Shown here: positions 26,383 through 36,250 of the stretch, piece after piece
How the letters are laid out: each line of letters starts with the position of its first letter
Numbering within the stretch: the stretch's first letter is position 1
Source: Marivirga aurantiaca
Lineage (GTDB): Bacteria; Bacteroidota; Bacteroidia; Cytophagales; Cyclobacteriaceae
NCBI RefSeq assembly: GCF_016679925.1
Contig: NZ_JAEQBW010000011.1
Coordinates: 1 to 64,000, forward strand
Direction: 5' to 3'
DNA: 64,000 nucleotides
The notes under the pieces: model-generated
Told to the model about the DNA's origin: nothing
The model's input: the letters and a program-made list of their open reading frames with translations, nothing else
Database searches by the model: none
Position numbers and translations under genes: made by a program

Positions 26383-27336
26383 TCAGGATGATTTAGGTAG
26401 AAAAACTTCCGCCATCATGCACCTTGCACTTCCCCCGCCCAAGGCTTCGATTGTGTCTAGAGAGCTACTAATAATTTCACAATGTTTCTCAATACTTTTC
26501 AATTGTTTATCCTTCAGAGATTGATGAGCCGCCCCGGACATGACCAAATATGATTTACCATCAATAGATTTCACTTGTAACATATTGCCGGCAAAGTGAT
26601 GTTCTTGGTTCTCAGAAATTTCTATTACTTCTTTCCCCGTATTCTCCAGACTTTGTATCACAGCTTTTCTTTCAGCTTCATCATCAATGGCGTCAGCACA
26701 AAGTATAGCAAAATTATCTGCCACACACATCATTACATTAGTATGATAAATCGGCAGGCGTTGATTATCCACTGTTTGTTTGGCTACGAATTTCACTGCC
26801 TTATAATCAAACTTTTCGCAAAATTCCTGTAGCACTTTTTCATCCGTCCTTACAGAAATAGCTGCATAAACAATACCATTCGGCCTATCTAAAATCATAC
26901 TTCCTGTACCTTCCAGAAACTTGTTTTCTGCTTCATAGGTAGTGAAATCAACAATTTCGGAGATTTTGAGTCCGTAGTTTTGTTGAAGTTTACGTAGGAT
27001 ATCTTTTCTTCTCTCTATCCTTCTGTTTTCTGCAAACATTGGGTACAAACCCACTCTTCCATCCTGATGAAAAGAGATCCAATTATTAGGAAATATAGAA
27101 TCAGGTGTATCAGTGTCTTCAGAATCATCAATAACAATTACTCTAATTTTTTTAGCCCTTAATTTTTCTACAAACCTGTCAAATTCCTGTACAGCCTTAT
27201 ATTTTACTTCCTCAGGTTTTATCCCATCAATTACTCTTTGGTAATAGTTATTAATAGCCGTTTGTTCATTGAACCTGAAGTTAATAGGCCGAATCATCAT
27301 TAAGGTATCAGTACTTTGTTTTTCCATTTTATTCAA
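26383..27336 (-). CDS. Amidinotransferase-fold hydrolase, CtlX/FN0238 type
   Basis: A 317-residue guanidino-group hydrolase of the arginine deiminase superfamily. Visible active-site features are a glutamate in FLEGTGSMILDR, a histidine in PIYHTNVMMCVAD and the nucleophile cysteine in GGGSARCMMAEVF, and the N terminus TLMMIRPINFRFNEQTA marks the FN0238-type subfamily. The exact substrate (arginine, citrulline or another guanidine/ureido compound) is not clear. It starts 9 bases after a second hydrolase of the same fold and is divergent from an arginine decarboxylase, which suggests a role in arginine use. Confidence 0.85.
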   Translation of the reverse strand: MNKMEKQSTDTLMMIRPINFRFNEQTAINNYYQRVIDGIKPEEVKYKAVQEFDRFVEKLRAKKIRVIVIDDSEDTDTPDSIFPNNWISFHQDGRVGLYPMFAENRRIERRKDILRKLQQNYGLKISEIVDFTTYEAENKFLEGTGSMILDRPNGIVYAAISVRTDEKVLQEFCEKFDYKAVKFVAKQTVDNQRLPIYHTNVMMCVADNFAILCADAIDDEAERKAVIQSLENTGKEVIEISENQEHHFAGNMLQVKSIDGKSYLVMSGAAHQSLKDKQLKSIEKHCEIISSSLDTIEALGGGSARCMMAEVFLPKSS

Positions 27337-27345
27337 GTCTTAAAA

Positions 27346-28266
27346 TTAATTTTTATCCCTAATCAAAGGCAGGGTAGAACATCTCAACAGACCTTCCATT
27401 TTGGATATCTCGGCATACGGAACACGTTCCACAGTAAATCCTTTTTCTTCTAATATTTTTGTCAGTCTTTCAAACTTTTCCTCTACTACAACCACTTTGG
27501 GGCTGATGGAAAATACATTCGAAAACATATTATACATTTCATCACGGGTAATATGTATCAGATTTTCTTCCCCGAAATAGTTTTTAAGGTATTCATAATC
27601 TTCCAATCTTTTAAACCCTTCTTTATAGATAATCGCCTGGTTTTCCCCTATTGGCTGGAAACAACAATCTAAATGTAAGGCATTATCTTTGGCAATATCA
27701 TCGGATTTATTGAGTTGAAAGCCCTTTACTTTTTTGTCAGGAAATTCCCTTCTCAAAAATTCCAATCCTTCCCTATTGGTTCTTGCCACTATATATTTAT
27801 CAAAATCCTCTTTCTCAGAGTAGCCCACGAAAATATGATCTTTCCAGGGCATTACGTCCCCACCTTCAATTCTAACATCAACAGGCACATTGAGTATATT
27901 CTCTTCGGCTATTTGATCTATTACATATTGAATGCCTTGAATTTCTTCTTTTCTGTCTTTTAAAATACGTGGTTTTACAAATTTATTTCCAATTACAAAA
28001 CCGATATCACGGGAAAAAATTTGGTTATAATCTTCAATAATTTCAGGTCTGTAAACCTTCACATTGTATTTCTCAAGAATTTTAGCAAAAGCCTCCATTT
28101 CAGCCTTCATAGCCTCCTCTTTAGGATAAGTGCCAGCAGCAATATGTTCTTTGGATTTCGGATCATACGCATCTTCCATCTTGGGCACATCCCCCACACC
28201 TACTGCTGTCCCCAAAATTACTGCCCTCAAAGGTGATGTTTCATCACCTACATAAACATCTATCAT
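27346..28266 (-). CDS. Dimethylarginine dimethylaminohydrolase/arginine deiminase-like hydrolase
   Basis: A 306-residue protein of the amidinotransferase/arginine deiminase fold, unlike the downstream gene in sequence. Catalytic residues can be placed: glutamate in RIEGGDVMPW, histidine in ALHLDCCFQPIG and cysteine near the C terminus in GLLRCSTLPL. It opens VYVGDETSPLRAVILGTA as in arginine deiminase-like enzymes. It is first of a two-gene unit with the CtlX-type gene. Whether it acts on arginine, agmatine or a methylated arginine is not shown. Confidence 0.85.
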   Translation of the reverse strand: MIDVYVGDETSPLRAVILGTAVGVGDVPKMEDAYDPKSKEHIAAGTYPKEEAMKAEMEAFAKILEKYNVKVYRPEIIEDYNQIFSRDIGFVIGNKFVKPRILKDRKEEIQGIQYVIDQIAEENILNVPVDVRIEGGDVMPWKDHIFVGYSEKEDFDKYIVARTNREGLEFLRREFPDKKVKGFQLNKSDDIAKDNALHLDCCFQPIGENQAIIYKEGFKRLEDYEYLKNYFGEENLIHITRDEMYNMFSNVFSISPKVVVVEEKFERLTKILEEKGFTVERVPYAEISKMEGLLRCSTLPLIRDKN

Positions 28267-28321
28267 AAAAAGTATGAATTATTTAGTATGAACTTTATTC
28301 TATTTTTAATTGCTAATATTT

Positions 28322-28329
28322 TAGCTTTG
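28322..28329 (+). promoter_or_regulatory. Putative -7 box upstream of the arginine decarboxylase gene
   Basis: TAGCTTTG matches the Bacteroidota -7 consensus TAnnTTTG, 60 bases before the ATG. The -33 box is not clear. Confidence 0.4.
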
Positions 28330-28389
28330 CAAAGATTGTAAATTTATCTCAATATTGCACATTAGCCTAAAAAAGCAAATCTTAATTGA

Positions 28390-29778
28390 ATGAAGAATTA
28401 TATTGACTTGATTGAGCAAACCTTTGAATTCCCTCAGCCTGAATTTAAAGTTGAAAATAACGAACTACATTTCAATGATGTCCCATTAATGGATATTATT
28501 AAACAATATGGCACACCATTGAAACTGACTTATTTGCCTAAAATAAGTCAAAATATCAATAAAGCAAGAGGATATTTCGCCAATGCTTTCAAAAAACATA
28601 ATTATAAAGGAAGTTATACTTACTGCTATTGCACGAAATCTTCTCATTTTTCTTTTGTAATGGAAGAAGCGCTAAAGGCAGGTGTGCACATGGAAACTTC
28701 TTCATCCTTCGATATTCCGATTGTAAGGAAGCTGGAAGAAAAAGGATTATTAACAAAACAACATTATGTGATTTGTAATGGTTTCAAAAGACCTTTATAT
28801 AAAAAATATATTAATGAACTGATCAACGATGGTTTTGAGAATGTGATTCCTATTCTTGATAATCTTAATGAGTTGGAAGCTTATGAAGAAGGTGCAACAA
28901 AGCCTTATAAAGTGGGCATCCGTATAGCTTCTGATGAAGAGCCGAATTTTGAGTTCTACACCAGTCGTCTAGGGGTTCGCTACAATGATGCAGTTGATTT
29001 ATACAAGGAAAAAATAGAGCCTAGTAAAAAAGCCACACTTAAAATGTTGCATTTTTTTATCAACACCGGTATTAAGGACACTGCCTACTACTGGAGTGAA
29101 CTCAGCCGGTTTATGTACAAATACTGTGAACTGAAGAAATTATGCCCTGAATTGGATGCAGTGGATATTGGGGGTGGTTTTCCGATTAAAACTTCATTGG
29201 GCTTCGAATATGACTACCAATACATGGTAGATCAGATAGTTGAAAATATTCAGTGGATCTGTCAGAAGAACAATGTGGACGTACCAAACATTTTTACGGA
29301 ATTTGGAAGTTATACCGTGGGAGAAAGCGGTGCTACTATTTATTCAATAATGGATCAGAAGCTGCAAAATGATAAAGAATTGTGGTATATGATTGATGGA
29401 TCATTTATAACGCACCTGCCGGATGTGTGGGGAATGAACCAAAAATTCATTTTGATGGCTGTTAACAACTGGGAAGAACCTTTTCATAAAGTAAATGTAG
29501 GAGGTCTCACCTGCGACTCTATGGATTACTACAATTCCGAAGCTCATTCTTTTGAGGTTTTCCTTCCCAAAGTGGAGCCGACAACACCTCAATATATAGG
29601 TTTTTTTCATACAGGCGCCTATCAGGAATCGCTTGGTGGCTATGGAGGCATCCAACATTGTTTAATTCCAGCGCCAAAACATGTGCTGATTAGAAAGGAT
29701 AAAAAAGGAAAAGTTTCTTCAGAACTATTTTCTGATGAACAGGGCAGTGAAAGTATGCTCAAATTACTAGGTTACTAA
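28390..29778 (+). CDS. Arginine decarboxylase (fold III, PLP-dependent)
   Basis: A 462-residue alanine-racemase-fold decarboxylase. The PLP lysine is in CYCTKSSHF and the PLP phosphate loop in AVDIGGGFP. The C-terminal domain holds VNVGGLTCDSMDYY and FFHTGAYQESLGGYGG, the cysteine/aspartate and tyrosine elements of the family. It is much shorter than E. coli SpeA, as is usual for Bacteroidota arginine decarboxylases. Product would be agmatine, the first polyamine precursor. It is divergent from the two guanidino hydrolase genes. Diaminopimelate or ornithine decarboxylase is less likely from overall resemblance. Confidence 0.82.
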   Translation: MKNYIDLIEQTFEFPQPEFKVENNELHFNDVPLMDIIKQYGTPLKLTYLPKISQNINKARGYFANAFKKHNYKGSYTYCYCTKSSHFSFVMEEALKAGVHMETSSSFDIPIVRKLEEKGLLTKQHYVICNGFKRPLYKKYINELINDGFENVIPILDNLNELEAYEEGATKPYKVGIRIASDEEPNFEFYTSRLGVRYNDAVDLYKEKIEPSKKATLKMLHFFINTGIKDTAYYWSELSRFMYKYCELKKLCPELDAVDIGGGFPIKTSLGFEYDYQYMVDQIVENIQWICQKNNVDVPNIFTEFGSYTVGESGATIYSIMDQKLQNDKELWYMIDGSFITHLPDVWGMNQKFILMAVNNWEEPFHKVNVGGLTCDSMDYYNSEAHSFEVFLPKVEPTTPQYIGFFHTGAYQESLGGYGGIQHCLIPAPKHVLIRKDKKGKVSSELFSDEQGSESMLKLLGY

Positions 29779-29791
29779 GTTAAACCTGGAG

Positions 29792-31012
29792 CTAAGCCAA
29801 TGGGAGAGTGAAGGAAAAGGTACTGCCTGAATTTTCTTCACTCTCTATTTTCAAGGAGGAGTTATGTTTTTCTAAAAATTCATTAATTAATTTCAGACCT
29901 AAGCCAGAACCTTTTTCTTTTCTTGTTCCGGTAGTACTGATTTTCTTATCTCCCTTAATAATGCGGTTCCTGAGGGTATCCGGCATACCAATACCATTAT
30001 CTTTTACAGCAATAAATAACACTTCATTATCCTTCTTAATTGCCGAAATGGTTATTTCGCCATTTTCAGTAAATTTAATAGCATTTCCTACCAAATTTCT
30101 CAAGATAAACCTTAGCATAGAGGGATCTGCCATCACCTTGCACTCTTTATCGATAGAAGCGCTCAAAGTGACATTCTTTTTTGTAGCCTGCGATTGTAAA
30201 AGCATAATCACTTCCTCGACACAATCATGCACAGAAAAAGGTTTTACATGAAATTCACCAACACTTTGCGACCATTCTAACAAATTCTCAATAAGGTTAT
30301 GAATTCCCTGAATGCTCTGTTTAATCACCGGGAATAATTGAAACATTTCCTCTTGGGCAGATTTCTTAAAAGAATTAGAATCAAAATAGGATAACACACT
30401 GGAAATAGGCCCTCTCATATCATGTGAAATAATACTTGTCATTTCCGTATTCATTTTATTCAAAGATTCCAATTTCTCATTCTGCACAGCAATGGTTCTT
30501 ATTTTACTTTCCAATTGCTTCTTTTTATCCCTCAGCTCTATCAACTTTGAAATTTGGTTGCCAAGAATTTCCAATGCTTTCCTTTGATATTCGTCCAATT
30601 TCCTTGGCACTGAATCAAGAACGCATAATGTACCAATATTATATCCCTTTTCTGAAACCAGAGAAATTCCTGCATAAAAATGGATACGGAATTCCGCTGT
30701 TACAAATGGATTATCATGAAATCTCTCGTCCTTACTGGCATCTTCCACTACAAATAGCTCATTTTGATTGATGGTATGCCCACAGAAAGAAATTTCTCTA
30801 GCGGTAGAGTCCAAATTAACCCCTTTTTTAGCTTTAAACCATTGCCGGGAAGAATCAATCAAAGTAACAAGTGAAATGGGTGCTTCACAAATGATAGAAG
30901 CTAACTCTACTACATCATCGAAATCTTTTTCAGATTCAGTATCCAGTATGCTATAGCTATATAATTCTGCTAAACGTTCTTTTTCATTATGCGGGATTTT
31001 AGGTGTTATCAT
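29792..31012 (-). CDS. GAF-domain sensor histidine kinase
   Basis: A 406-residue soluble kinase: GAF domain (about 10-160, with ISFCGHTINQNELFVVEDA), a short coiled coil (161-190), DHp helix with the phospho-acceptor H197 (SIISHDMRGP) and a catalytic ATPase domain with N box (LRNLVGNAIKFT), G1 (DNGIGM) and G2 (GSGLGLKL). No membrane segment and no neighbouring response regulator were seen, so it is an orphan kinase. The GAF ligand is unknown. The stop lies 13 bases from the convergent arginine decarboxylase stop. Confidence 0.92.
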   Translation of the reverse strand: MITPKIPHNEKERLAELYSYSILDTESEKDFDDVVELASIICEAPISLVTLIDSSRQWFKAKKGVNLDSTAREISFCGHTINQNELFVVEDASKDERFHDNPFVTAEFRIHFYAGISLVSEKGYNIGTLCVLDSVPRKLDEYQRKALEILGNQISKLIELRDKKKQLESKIRTIAVQNEKLESLNKMNTEMTSIISHDMRGPISSVLSYFDSNSFKKSAQEEMFQLFPVIKQSIQGIHNLIENLLEWSQSVGEFHVKPFSVHDCVEEVIMLLQSQATKKNVTLSASIDKECKVMADPSMLRFILRNLVGNAIKFTENGEITISAIKKDNEVLFIAVKDNGIGMPDTLRNRIIKGDKKISTTGTRKEKGSGLGLKLINEFLEKHNSSLKIESEENSGSTFSFTLPLA

Positions 31013-31028
31013 GTTTTCTTGAATAACA

Positions 31029-31065
31029 TGAGATCGATTACAAAACTTATTTGCAATCGATCTCA
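31029..31065. terminator. Inverted repeat after fabD, possible terminator
   Basis: TGAGATCGATT (31029-31039) is exactly complementary to AATCGATCTCA (31055-31065), and the stem extends inward with CAAA/TTTG after one mismatch. It lies between the fabD stop and the histidine kinase start, both on the minus strand, but has no T-run. Confidence 0.5.
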
Positions 31066-31087
31066 GGGAATTAACTCTCGCTCTAAA

Positions 31088-31969
31088 TTACGTCAATTGA
31101 TCTACTTCGGATTCCCTGTTAATCTTTTTCACCAGACCTTGTAGGACTTTACCCGGACCACTTTCAATGAAAATTTCAGCCCCATCAGCTACCATTTGTT
31201 GTACAGACTGGCTCCACCTTACAGGAGCTGTTAACTGTGCAATGAGGTTAGCTTTAATATTGGATATATCCACGGAGGATTCCGCATTAAAATTCTGGTA
31301 AATGGGGCATTTTGGAGTTGAAAAAGTTGTTTGTTCAATGGCTTTTGCCAATTCCTCCCTTGCAGGCTCCATTAGCGGTGAGTGGAAAGCCCCTCCTACA
31401 GACAAGGGCAGGGCACGCTTTGCTCCTGCTTCTTTCATTTTCTCACAGGCTATTTCAATTCCTTTGTTCGAACCGGAAATCACCAATTGTCCTGGGCAGT
31501 TATAGTTAGCAGGAACTACAATTTCCTCTGTAATGGAAGCGCAAATTTGCTCTACTTTTTCATCCTCCAGACCTATAATGGCTGCCATAGTAGAAGGGTT
31601 GATTTCACAGGCTTTCTGCATAGCCAGGGCTCGTTTATAAACCAGCTTTAAACCATCTTCAAAGGAAAGGGTTCCATTCGCTACTAAGGCCGAGAACTCG
31701 CCTAAAGAATGGCCTGCTACCATATCGGGTTTAAAATCAGGATTTACAATAGCATTAATAACTGAATGAAGAAACACAGCAGGTTGAGTAACCTTTGTTT
31801 CTTTCAGTTGCTCATCTGTACCTTCAAACATGATTTTGGTTATCTCAAAACCTAAAATCTTATTTGCCTGATCAAAAAGTTGATTCGCTTCGGGCTTAGT
31901 GTCATATAATTCTTTCCCCATTCCCGAAAATTGGGCTCCTTGTCCCGGAAAAATGTATGCTTTTTTCAT
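31088..31969 (-). CDS. fabD: Malonyl CoA-acyl carrier protein transacylase
   Basis: A 293-residue transacylase that loads malonate onto ACP for fatty-acid synthesis. The nucleophile is S88 in GHSLGEFSAL, the histidine is H196 in AFHSPLM, and the protein opens with FPGQGAQFSGMG. Length and motifs are complete. It is a single gene here, not in a fab cluster. Confidence 0.96.
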   Translation of the reverse strand: MKKAYIFPGQGAQFSGMGKELYDTKPEANQLFDQANKILGFEITKIMFEGTDEQLKETKVTQPAVFLHSVINAIVNPDFKPDMVAGHSLGEFSALVANGTLSFEDGLKLVYKRALAMQKACEINPSTMAAIIGLEDEKVEQICASITEEIVVPANYNCPGQLVISGSNKGIEIACEKMKEAGAKRALPLSVGGAFHSPLMEPAREELAKAIEQTTFSTPKCPIYQNFNAESSVDISNIKANLIAQLTAPVRWSQSVQQMVADGAEIFIESGPGKVLQGLVKKINRESEVDQLT

Positions 31970-32158
31970 TTGTATATTATTGTTTTTTAATTGTCACAAG
32001 AAATCTTTGATTAAAAATTCACCTTCGTTGGTGTTAATTCGAATCTGACTTTCAAGGTCAGTTTCATATTAATATTGATTTCTATAATCCATTTAGAAAT
32101 AAATTAAGCGGCAAGTTATAAATTTTTAGAATACCCTTAAACCAAAGGGGGATAAGAT

Positions 32159-32554
32159 TTATTCCAAAAACCTTTCCTTAATATCAGGTGTGGCCAGCCT
32201 ACAGCTATCTTCCTTGCCAAACCATTTATATCGATTCCTGGCAATAATATCATAGAAAAAATCCCTGATAAATGGTGGGATAATGATGAAGGTATAAACC
32301 AATGGCCAGCCTCCTGCCAATTTCCGGGATATGCGCAAGGCTGCACTACTTTTTTGGTAAAGCTTGCCATTTTCAAAGAGAACAATACTATCTAATTGTT
32401 CCGCCTTTTCTTCTCCCAAATACTGTTTGGCTATTTCTGATTGTAAGGGAGCCAATTTAAAATATGCATTAGGATCCCTGTCTATGACAAAGTTAACCGC
32501 CCCATTACATAAATTACAAACTCCATCAAAAAATATAATACTTTTATCGGACAC
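32159..32554 (-). CDS. DCC family thiol-disulfide oxidoreductase-like protein (DUF393)
   Basis: A 131-residue protein with the hallmark FFDGVCNLCNGAVNF, cysteines C13 and C16 in the DxxCxxC pattern that names the DCC family. A hydrophobic patch follows (WPLVYTFIIIPPFIRDFFYDIIARNRYKWFG). The family is predicted to have a thioredoxin-like fold and redox role, without a known substrate. It begins 4 bases after the large secreted protein gene and is probably co-transcribed with it. Confidence 0.9.
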   Translation of the reverse strand: MSDKSIIFFDGVCNLCNGAVNFVIDRDPNAYFKLAPLQSEIAKQYLGEEKAEQLDSIVLFENGKLYQKSSAALRISRKLAGGWPLVYTFIIIPPFIRDFFYDIIARNRYKWFGKEDSCRLATPDIKERFLE

Positions 32555-32558
32555 TGAA

Positions 32559-35348
32559 CTATCTGATTATTTGTACCCAACCTTTATAAAATTTCTGTTT
32601 GTTCGAAGGCCTCAACATTTTAAATGTGACCAGGGCTTCATAGAAATAAGTGGCAGAGGGCAATTCCTCTCCATTGAAATTGGTACCATCCCAATTGATA
32701 TACAGGCTATTTTCTCCTCCGCTGGTATAGCTGTAAACCTGTTTACCATATCTGTTGTAAACTTTAAACTCTATTTTCTCCAAAAATCTCGGACACTTAT
32801 CGAATGGGATTGAATTTTCATAAGATGCTCCCTGATAAAATGGAGTAAATATGTCATTTCTTTCATCATCATTCGGAGTGAATACGTTGGGAAAAGCAAT
32901 ATTAGGACAATTTTCCTTGCAGAATATTTCTGAGAAAGGGCTTCTGTTTTCCGACTGATCTACTGCTCGTATCCTATAACACCCGGCAAATTCAGGCAGG
33001 TTCTCATGAGTAAAGCTTGTTTCAGTAGTTGTACCGATCAATTCAAATTCCCCTTCTAAAGTATTGGTATAGTATATTTCATAATAGCTAATACTGGCAT
33101 CACAGCTATCCACTAAATTAGCTTCCCATAAAAGAGTGTTTTCAAATTGATTGAACTCGCATTCTTTGTCTGCCAAAAACGCCAGGCAATCATCCTCAGA
33201 ATTCAGTTTAAAAGACACTTCAAATGGCGGACAAGGATCAATATTGTCATCCGGCATGCTACAGAGTATCTGAGAATTATTCAACAAAGGTTCAAATATA
33301 TCATCATTTCCGTAACTGCCTGAAGTGGTTACAAAGTAGCAGTATTCTTTATTATTGGAGAGCTTTTTATTGTTAAAGGCCCCGCTATCAATGTATTGGT
33401 ACCCATATTGAGTCACATCAACTGAATCTATTAATACCAACTCGGTTGAATCTGTATTTACTTTGTTCCTGTAAATATAATGATAAGGGGCTGCCTGATT
33501 GGTATTGGACCATGGCACATTAGCATCCCATTTTAATTGTATAGCTTCAAACAATGAAACTGAGCCTAAGCTTACAGTAGAAGCATTTGCAGAAATCTCA
33601 ATCAAATTATCTTCATTAACTTCAGCATTAATAGGATATAATTCCAATCTATAATTGTAAGTTTCTTCTTCGGTATTCAATCCGGTATCTGTGTAAGTAG
33701 TATCGTTTTCAACCACAGCAATAGGATTAAAAATCCCGTTTGCACCTCTCAATAATTGATATTTATAGGGGGGTGGATAAATAGCGGTATCAATTTCAAA
33801 AGGATCTAACCAGCTCACTGTAATTTCCCCGTTATTCAAACTGGTAGATTCTATACTTACATTGGTTATAATAGGTCCTGTTGCTGCTATTTTCTGACAA
33901 ACTTCTTCTGAAGCATAGCTTACCCCCCCTGTTGGCAATTCAAAAATCGCCACCAAACGATAACAATATTGGGCACCAAAATCCAATCCTCTACCCGCAT
34001 TATCATCAAGAAATGAATTTTGAGCAACAGGCACAGCTCCTACAAGCTCGTACCCTCCGTTCTCAGGGATTCCGATTTCACAGTTTTCAGGATCAAAATC
34101 AAAGCTATCTACTCTCCTATATACTTGTATGACTTCAGCAAGCCCACAATCATAAGCATCCCATGAAATTTCAATTGATCGCTGAGGCTTACTTTCAGCA
34201 ACAACATTCTTTGGTGATGGAGGTACCACGGTTACACTCCAGGTTTCGAAACTGGTGAGACGTATTCCCGGGCCATTGTCAGTAGCTTTAAACCTTATGA
34301 GATAAGGATCTTCCCTGATATGATCGCAAGTCGTTTGCCAGCTAAAATCAGAAGTGGTTGGACTTTCACTAAATACTGCGGGGTCAGGGCTTAAAGTTGC
34401 CGCAGGGCTTAAAGTGAATGGTCCACCAAAAGCCTCTATTTTCACTAAAGATTCCTCATTTGGATCAGTAGCAATAATCTGGGCCTCAAGAAGTGCTCCT
34501 GCTTCGATACAAGTATCTAAAGGAATTTCAAGCTCCGGTGGGTCATTATCTGTTTCTCCTATAATAATTTGCATATCGCGGGTAACACTTCCCAGGAATC
34601 TCCATTCTCCTGATATTTTACGCCATTCTTCCGCTATAAAGGCTATGTTAAACTCCCCTTGCATGCCGGGTGCATCCCATATTACATCCCCTAATATTTC
34701 ATCTAATGTATAAGTAGCCGGTCCGGTTTGTTGACTATTCTGCCCTCCTCCCGCTACATCAGGAAACCGATAATTAGGAACATTCACACCAGATCTGCTT
34801 TGAGGAATAGTCATTTTAAAAGAAATGCTATCGCCATTAATATCAAAGGCTCCCGGATTATGAAAAAACAAAACTCCTACAGCTCCTTTGTCAATTGGCG
34901 GAATTAAAAATACAGGAGAATCATTACAACCAAAAAAAGGATCTAAACGAATAGTGGTTTCTACAAAAAATGGCACTGTGACAGAATTGTTCATATTTAC
35001 GATATTGGCATTTCTATAATCCTCATTATAAGAAACTGTAAAACTACCATTACCCGAATAGGTATGTTGCAGTTTGAATTGCACCATTTCTATTTCATCA
35101 TCAATTAATTCCTTCTTGAAAAATCCTTCCGGATTGAGAGATACCGTTTCCCCATCACCAAAATCAAAAATGCCATTTCCAAAGAGAATTTCTGAACCTG
35201 TATCACGATAAGCTGTAAGGGTGAACTCATAGGTAAAGCCATTGCAACCCAACCTTTTTGCTGTAATCTCTCCTGCACGAATATGAGTGGCATGGGCTGT
35301 GGTGCTCACACTCAATATAATAACGATGGCTAAGAGTAGATTTTTCAC
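32559..35348 (-). CDS. Large secreted protein with type IX secretion, type B C-terminal sorting domain
   Basis: A 929-residue protein with a signal peptide (residues 1-20, ending AHA). The N-terminal part starts THIRAGEITAKRLGCNGFTYEF, followed by repeated beta-sandwich segments (fibronectin III-like, about 370-780). The C-terminal gliding-motility-associated domain begins FPNVFTPNDDERNDIF and ends with YNRYGKQVYSY, WDGTNFNGEELPSATYFY and GWVQIIR. That tail is the type B sorting signal (CHU_C), so the protein should pass the T9SS and stay at or beyond the cell surface, possibly as an adhesin. No catalytic motif was found. Confidence 0.9.
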   Translation of the reverse strand: MKNLLLAIVIILSVSTTAHATHIRAGEITAKRLGCNGFTYEFTLTAYRDTGSEILFGNGIFDFGDGETVSLNPEGFFKKELIDDEIEMVQFKLQHTYSGNGSFTVSYNEDYRNANIVNMNNSVTVPFFVETTIRLDPFFGCNDSPVFLIPPIDKGAVGVLFFHNPGAFDINGDSISFKMTIPQSRSGVNVPNYRFPDVAGGGQNSQQTGPATYTLDEILGDVIWDAPGMQGEFNIAFIAEEWRKISGEWRFLGSVTRDMQIIIGETDNDPPELEIPLDTCIEAGALLEAQIIATDPNEESLVKIEAFGGPFTLSPAATLSPDPAVFSESPTTSDFSWQTTCDHIREDPYLIRFKATDNGPGIRLTSFETWSVTVVPPSPKNVVAESKPQRSIEISWDAYDCGLAEVIQVYRRVDSFDFDPENCEIGIPENGGYELVGAVPVAQNSFLDDNAGRGLDFGAQYCYRLVAIFELPTGGVSYASEEVCQKIAATGPIITNVSIESTSLNNGEITVSWLDPFEIDTAIYPPPYKYQLLRGANGIFNPIAVVENDTTYTDTGLNTEEETYNYRLELYPINAEVNEDNLIEISANASTVSLGSVSLFEAIQLKWDANVPWSNTNQAAPYHYIYRNKVNTDSTELVLIDSVDVTQYGYQYIDSGAFNNKKLSNNKEYCYFVTTSGSYGNDDIFEPLLNNSQILCSMPDDNIDPCPPFEVSFKLNSEDDCLAFLADKECEFNQFENTLLWEANLVDSCDASISYYEIYYTNTLEGEFELIGTTTETSFTHENLPEFAGCYRIRAVDQSENRSPFSEIFCKENCPNIAFPNVFTPNDDERNDIFTPFYQGASYENSIPFDKCPRFLEKIEFKVYNRYGKQVYSYTSGGENSLYINWDGTNFNGEELPSATYFYEALVTFKMLRPSNKQKFYKGWVQIIR

Positions 35349-35493
35349 TTGTTTTTCAGCTGTGACAATTAAAACGTTAAGATATAAAATATTGTTCTTA
35401 AAACATCTAAAACAATCGGATTCTAATTGGTGTTGAACGGAATATACAAAAATAAATTATACTATTTAGAACGTTTTAAAATAAAAAACACAA

Positions 35494-35524
35494 TTGTTTT
35501 ATAAGAGTTCCAAATGTAACTTTG
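35494..35524 (+). promoter_or_regulatory. Promoter of the sdhCAB operon
   Basis: TTG (35494-35496), 20 bases, TAACTTTG (35517-35524): a consensus Bacteroidota promoter. Transcription would start near 35531, so the upstream in-frame TTG at 35494 cannot be the start of SdhC, which begins at 35563. Confidence 0.8.
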
Positions 35525-35562
35525 AAGCATTCAATTTAAACCCTATTAATTTAAATAAAAAT

Positions 35563-36240
35563 ATGAGTTGGCTTGCAGATACTTTAACAAGTTCGATCGG
35601 CAGAAAATTAATCATGTCTCTGACCGGTCTTTTTTTAATAGTTTTCTTAGTAGTTCATTTATCAGGTAACTTTCAATTGTTGGCAAATGATGGAGGTGAA
35701 TCCTTTAATGCTTATACAAAATTTATGACTACTAACCCCCTTATTGCTACCATATCATATGGTTTGTATTTTTTCATTTTGTTACACATTATTATGTCTA
35801 TTGTACTTTACAGAAGGAACAGGTCAGCCAGGCCTATTACTTACAAAAAATACGATGGAAGTGCCAATAGTAGCTGGGCATCAAGAAATATGGGCATATT
35901 GGGTACTGTGATCTTGATTTTTCTAGTGATTCACTTAAGGAATTTTTGGTACGAAATGAAGTTTGGCAGCTTACCATTGGATGAGTTTGGTAACAAAGAC
36001 CTATACCTTATTGTTAGTCAGGCATTTTCTGATGTATGGTATGTTGCACTCTATGTGGTTTGCATGATAGGTTTGGCATTTCACTTATCGCATGGCTTTG
36101 CAAGCGCATTTGCCTCATTAGGAGTATCTCATAATAAATATACTCCTTTCATAAAAAAGTTTGGAATTGCCTTTGCCATCATCATTCCTTTAGGATTTGC
36201 AGCAATACCAGTTATAATGTTTATAAATAGTTTAGGATAA
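35563..36240 (+). CDS. sdhC: Succinate dehydrogenase cytochrome b subunit
   Basis: A 225-residue membrane anchor with about five hydrophobic helices and histidines in helices that can bind two hemes ([36 protein letters not shown]). It belongs to the single-subunit type B cytochrome b family, as in Bacteroidota and epsilonproteobacteria, and carries electrons between the flavoprotein and menaquinone. The start is fixed by the promoter at 35494-35524. It is followed after 10 bases by sdhA. Confidence 0.93.
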   Translation: MSWLADTLTSSIGRKLIMSLTGLFLIVFLVVHLSGNFQLLANDGGESFNAYTKFMTTNPLIATISYGLYFFILLHIIMSIVLYRRNRSARPITYKKYDGSANSSWASRNMGILGTVILIFLVIHLRNFWYEMKFGSLPLDEFGNKDLYLIVSQAFSDVWYVALYVVCMIGLAFHLSHGFASAFASLGVSHNKYTPFIKKFGIAFAIIIPLGFAAIPVIMFINSLG

Positions 36241-36250
36241 TTACTGTACT

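Noticed and set aside
35494-35562. SdhC start at 35494
   Set aside because: 35494 is a TTG that forms the -33 promoter box; the transcript starts after it, and MSWLADTL at 35563 matches the family start.
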